Origin: Toxonevra muliebris
Lineage: Eukaryota; Arthropoda; Insecta; Diptera; Pallopteridae
Assembly (NCBI GenBank): GCA_963691655.1
Contig: OY829328.1
Span: 87,610,400-87,674,399 of the forward strand
Reading direction: 5' to 3'
Length of the DNA stretch: 64,000 nt
The notes below the pieces were generated by a model. It ran no database searches and was not told the origin of the DNA. It saw nothing but the letters and a program-made list of their open reading frames with translations. A program made the translations under genes and the position numbers. Of the stretch, positions 60,064-64,000 are shown piece by piece. Every line of letters starts with the position of its first letter. Position 1 is the stretch's first letter.

Positions 60064-62121
60064 CTAAACTAAGTAACTTCTCGTTGGTAAATTGTAATCG
60101 CTTGAGCTGGGCTTAAAAGTCGTATTGTGTCGCTGTTTGTATAGATCACGTGGCTGTATATAAACTTCCTTGAAATCTTCTGACAAATCACTAATGGCAT
60201 TTCTTTGCATAGCATTCGCTTGTGCAGCTCTTAATTCAACGTCTGGTTCATAGATATTTTCAACTAACATTTGACGCGATTTGGGGCGTGAGCGCATTTC
60301 CAGCAAACTGTCAACTTCCACGCGTTTACTTGATAGCTTAGTACAATTGACTATAATGCTAAGTAAAACGCAAAATTCAATAAGCGCTATAATTAAGCTC
60401 GCTGCCAAAAACACAACATATTGTTCGCGATACCAATTATCCAAATAATTGAGACACGAATCAGTGTAACGATAACGCTCATAATCAGTTTTCATTAGGG
60501 TTTGACATTGTGTTTCGTTTGCTGGTTTTGGATCTAAATGTGATAACTTATCATTAGCATTCTCCAATATACAACATGTGAGCGGAACAGCCCAATCACG
60601 TTGACCATAACGTTGTAATTTCCACAATGATGTATCGTAATTGATATCGCTATTCATGCCACAACAACCAAAACGCGTCTGTGCCAAATCCATTGCAATT
60701 GTAAATTGTTCCTTTCCAGGTACACCATAATTCCCCTGCAGGGCTTTTACCATCTTTGTTTCATCCAAACTAATACCAAGACAATGTGGCCAAAGTGTTA
60801 TAGCTAAGCAAACGACTGATTCAGCTAGTAGTAATACGACTACTGTGAGGAAGTATAAACAAAAAAAACAGTATGTATTCAAGCATGATGCCCAAAAGCC
60901 AACAATGCTTGCTAGTACTGCGATTAAGCCGGCAACTGCAAGACCAATAGATATATAGTAGAAGAGCGGTTGTGGGAGATTGTTGAGCTGTTCACTGGTC
61001 GCTGCTAGCAGACGTGAGAGCAATATCCTTTTCGAATCGGTGAACAGATAAAAGCCTGATACAATTAGTAGTGTGCCGCAGAGCTGAAAAGAAGAGCAAG
61101 AAGAATGGATTAGTGATTTATTAAAAAAATTATGTACATTTTTATTATTAACTTAGGAAATCTCATTGAAGTGTCAAACCGGGATAGTTTCAAATAATTG
61201 CAACTGTTACAAATTCTCTTTTGAGATTTTAATCAAAATATTTAGAACCATGCATGCAAATATGTTTGCCAAATGATTGATAACTCTAAAATTTGTTAGG
61301 AGGTATTTATTTGATGATGACCTTTAAGCAAATAAAATATGCAGAAGTCATACTCAAATGGAAGAGTACAAAGACTATAATATATTAAAGGAGTTAAAAA
61401 AAAGCTGACATTGAACTAAATGTGCTGTTTAAAGTTGAAATTATATAAGCCAAATCATTAAGTATAGTTCGTTGCTAGAGTTGAAAATCTACGCTCATTT
61501 TGCAGAGTTTGGTCGCATTGTTGTTGTCTTTGATTTCGTTTCGATTGTAAAGAGAGTGTTCAAATCACTCATTATACGCAGAAGAAAAATTAACTATTCT
61601 TGAAAATAGTTGAAGTTTTTACCTTGAGATATTTATGTAAATTTTTGTTAAATTTTTTAAAAAATTAGCACTACTCATTATTTAAAGATTTTGTAATTGA
61701 GTTCAACAACAAATAATAATAGTAATAACAATATGAGTAGGAACATACATACATATGCATGATACTATGGAGTAAGTGTGACTACTTTACAACAATAATT
61801 TGCAGAAACTCAGTCAGATTATAATAGATACCAACTCCCAGTCAATGAATGGAGTAAAAACTACAACAATAACAACAAATTCAATCAACGAAGCATAACA
61901 AAAACCAAAAATACTTGTACAGGCAACAAATGAACTTTAACAAATTTACAGTCAAATTAACAGCAACTACAAAAGATGTGCAAAAAAAAAGTTAAAAATA
62001 TTTTACAAAATTTCACTTAATTTTTAAATTAAATTAATTAAAAACTCAAAAATCGAAAACTTACCAAAAATAACAGATTACAGCAATTCAGCCAGAATTT
62101 ATGATTGAAGAAACGCGCCAT
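60064..62121 (-). CDS. Tetraspanin, two exons, 358 residues
   Basis: Exon 1 is 62121-62065 (19 codons, first ATG after an in-frame TGA two codons upstream); exon 2 is 61083-60064. The 981-bp intron (donor GTAAG, acceptor TTTTCAG) sits inside the first membrane segment in phase 0. There are four membrane segments: about 10-34 (FWLNCCNLLFLLCGTLLIV), 60-84, 91-117 and 241-266. The large extracellular loop has CCG (159-161), CC (189-190), C212 and C229, i.e. six cysteines, plus an N-E-T sequon at 208. Cysteines flanking the membrane suggest palmitoylation. The cytoplasmic tail is unusually long (about 92 residues) and ends SYLV. Tetraspanins organise membrane microdomains with integrins and other partners; which fly paralogue this is cannot be decided from sequence alone. 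Confidence 0.92.
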
Positions 62122-64000
62122 AATTCAATGAGAATGATGAGAACTTCTCTAAACGTTGATGATAACGATGAAATGCTATGGATTGACCTCTCCTCTTTAA
62201 AGATCAATTAAAAAAATACACGAACTAGCGGGTGTATATTGATGATTGATTGTTGTGCGTTTAGTTCAATGAGTTGTTACATTTTCGCTTTCAATATTCG
62301 TAATTGGATTTTTGTTTGATTTTTGTATTATTATTATGCACTCGTATACGATGGCATTCCTGTTTTGAGAAATGGCCGTTGTATCGTATTGTAAAAATTA
62401 TAAACTACAATAATGTAATTGAAAAAAAATGTTGGTTGTATAAAAGTGGCAACAATAACGCGCAACAACGATCTACAAGATACTGCTTATAATTTAAAAT
62501 ACCCATACCCATGGTTCATAGACGCATAACATAAACAATGCAGGCAAACTATAACAAAAGAATGCTCTCTTTGATGCCATAGCATATTTACTCTCTCTCT
62601 CTCTCTCTCTCCCCTTACACTACCACCATTAATACAAAGAGATATGCGGCGAGTACGTATTGTGTATAGTAGTTGTTGTATACGTACATACACAACTTGT
62701 GCTCACATGCCAAACCAAATGGAACCAATAACAACAACCATACTATTGGAGATGGTGGTGCTGATGATGATACCCATAATCATGATGATGATTCTTCCTC
62801 CCCCCCCCCTCCCCCTTCTTTCAACGTACAGACAAGTGGTGTGTGCTTGAAATTGAAAAGAAAAAACAGGAGATGGAGATACAATAAAAAAGATGCCGCG
62901 CTCATAGTTCGGTGCTCGGCCACCGGCAGCTGCAATCAAAACAAATACTAGAAAGAAGAAGGCACTCTCACCTATGCATACATACTGCAAAAGCAAAGCA
63001 TAACATGCGTAATTGCATATGCAGTACTTTTGGGCACTGTTCTCTGAAGTTGAAATTCTGGAGTCAATTAGAGAGAGAGAGAGAAAGAAGGTTAGAATAA
63101 CAAAAACAACATGAGTGTTTGTATCTATCAATTATGAGTACAAAAGCATAGAAATTTAAGCCTTTATTAATTCATTTAAAACTAATTCTATGTACAATGG
63201 TACAATACTTGGACATAGTTGGATAGCATTAGAAACTTTTAACTACATACTGACCTTATGATTGCCAACTTGTAGTAATTTCTTTCTCTAGTGGAAACAT
63301 TTCACATATAAAATAATTCAAAACATTTGTGGAAACTCTATGAGTTTTTTTTTTAAATGTGAATATTCGTTGTGCTCCAAATTTCATGATTCATGTTGGT
63401 GATCTTTTTATGCTCATAGCATAGCAAAACAAAACCAAAAAAACGAAAAAAACAAATTATAACAACAACAAAAATGTCTGTATATACATAATATGCATGT
63501 AGCGCCGTGATGGATACATCAGCCATTGGGGTCACTATACTACGTACTTATACCCATTAGAGACTTTTCGGAAATGAATATGTATAACGCTCGTTTTCTG
63601 CAAGACTGTCATAAGTCAATAAACAAATTTTAGGAAAAAACGCATTAAAAGTTTTCAATGAACCACTATCTGTAGAAAGCAATAACGACACATACGCTTC
63701 GCTCGAGGAAAGTTTACAAAATACCGTTATGATTTTTTTACACAACATGAAACATTAAATAACAGTTATTTGCGTTTATTTATTTGGTTTTGTTTTTAGA
63801 TTTATGACAGTTTTTGTTTTTGATTTCTTCAATAAAAACATATTTCAAAGCTGGCACCATGGGTGTAACGAAAAGCTTAGGAGGCGCTACTTGGCTAATA
63901 TTATTACTACTACACAATAGTGCGTTGGGGGTCTAGAGCGAGCTTCTCTTCCTTCAGCTGAGCAGGCACTTAATCTTAACTGGGCCTGCCTCATCCCATT
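62122..64000. other. Upstream region of the tetraspanin, no further gene seen
   Basis: Sequence immediately upstream of 62121 (minus direction) is the likely 5' UTR and promoter of the tetraspanin; no TATA box is obvious. A CT microsatellite lies at about 62590-62612 and GAGAGAGAGAGA near 63071-63084. The ORFs at 62673-63131 on both strands are low complexity (Asn/Asp/Pro runs). Confidence 0.45.

Noticed and set aside
1..64000. CRISPR arrays or bacterial operons
   Set aside because: The tandem repeats here lack unique spacers of constant length, and genes have spliceosomal introns, so the DNA is eukaryotic.

Overview
The window reads as AT-rich nuclear DNA from a dipteran insect, most likely a higher fly. 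The reasons are two recognisable insect genes with short GT-AG introns, a canonical DRE (TATCGATA) box, tRNA-derived SINEs, several mariner relics and CA/TG-type microsatellites. A tephritid-like fly is my guess; the sequence alone does not settle the species.

Genes sit only in the last 10 kb. A five-exon Fancm gene (FANCM/Mph1-type DEAH translocase, 1685 codons by my splice model) runs on the + strand from 54273 to 59742. A two-exon tetraspanin (358 residues) runs on the - strand from 62121 to 60064. They converge, with 321 bp between their stop codons. A DRE box lies about 380 bp upstream of the Fancm start. The first 53 kb hold no coding exon I can support, apart from decayed transposon ORFs. 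A GC/CpG-richer block near 400-1070 that ends in a consensus splice donor could be a promoter plus 5' non-coding exon of a gene with a very long first intron; this is inference.

The rest is accessory DNA. From left to right: a hAT-type MITE with 8-bp target duplication (2215-2677); a head-to-head SINE pair (5.3-5.9 kb); a mariner split by a Tc1-like element (8.4-10.5 kb); another SINE (11 kb); a mariner-superfamily relic (17.4 kb); an 11-kb field seeded in both orientations with a 19-bp minisatellite, with its main array at 21.99-23.14 kb. In that field lies a three-level nest (minisatellite, then a non-LTR retrotransposon 3' fragment, then a TTAA-flanked 1049-bp palindromic element at 25.1-26.7 kb). 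Further on are foldback elements near 29.6 and 30.0 kb; a BEL/Pao gag relic broken into two opposite-facing halves (31.7-32.2 kb); a mariner deletion derivative (38 kb); a second, inverted copy of the TTAA element's core (40.5 kb); a non-LTR tail (41.3 kb); foldback and hAT-like MITEs (42.5, 34.1 and 47.3 kb); and a mariner with an internal deletion (49.5-50.2 kb).

Nothing suggests that the two genes act together: Fancm is a DNA-repair fork translocase and the tetraspanin a membrane organiser. Their convergence is positional. All transposon ORFs seen are frameshifted, truncated or missing catalytic residues.
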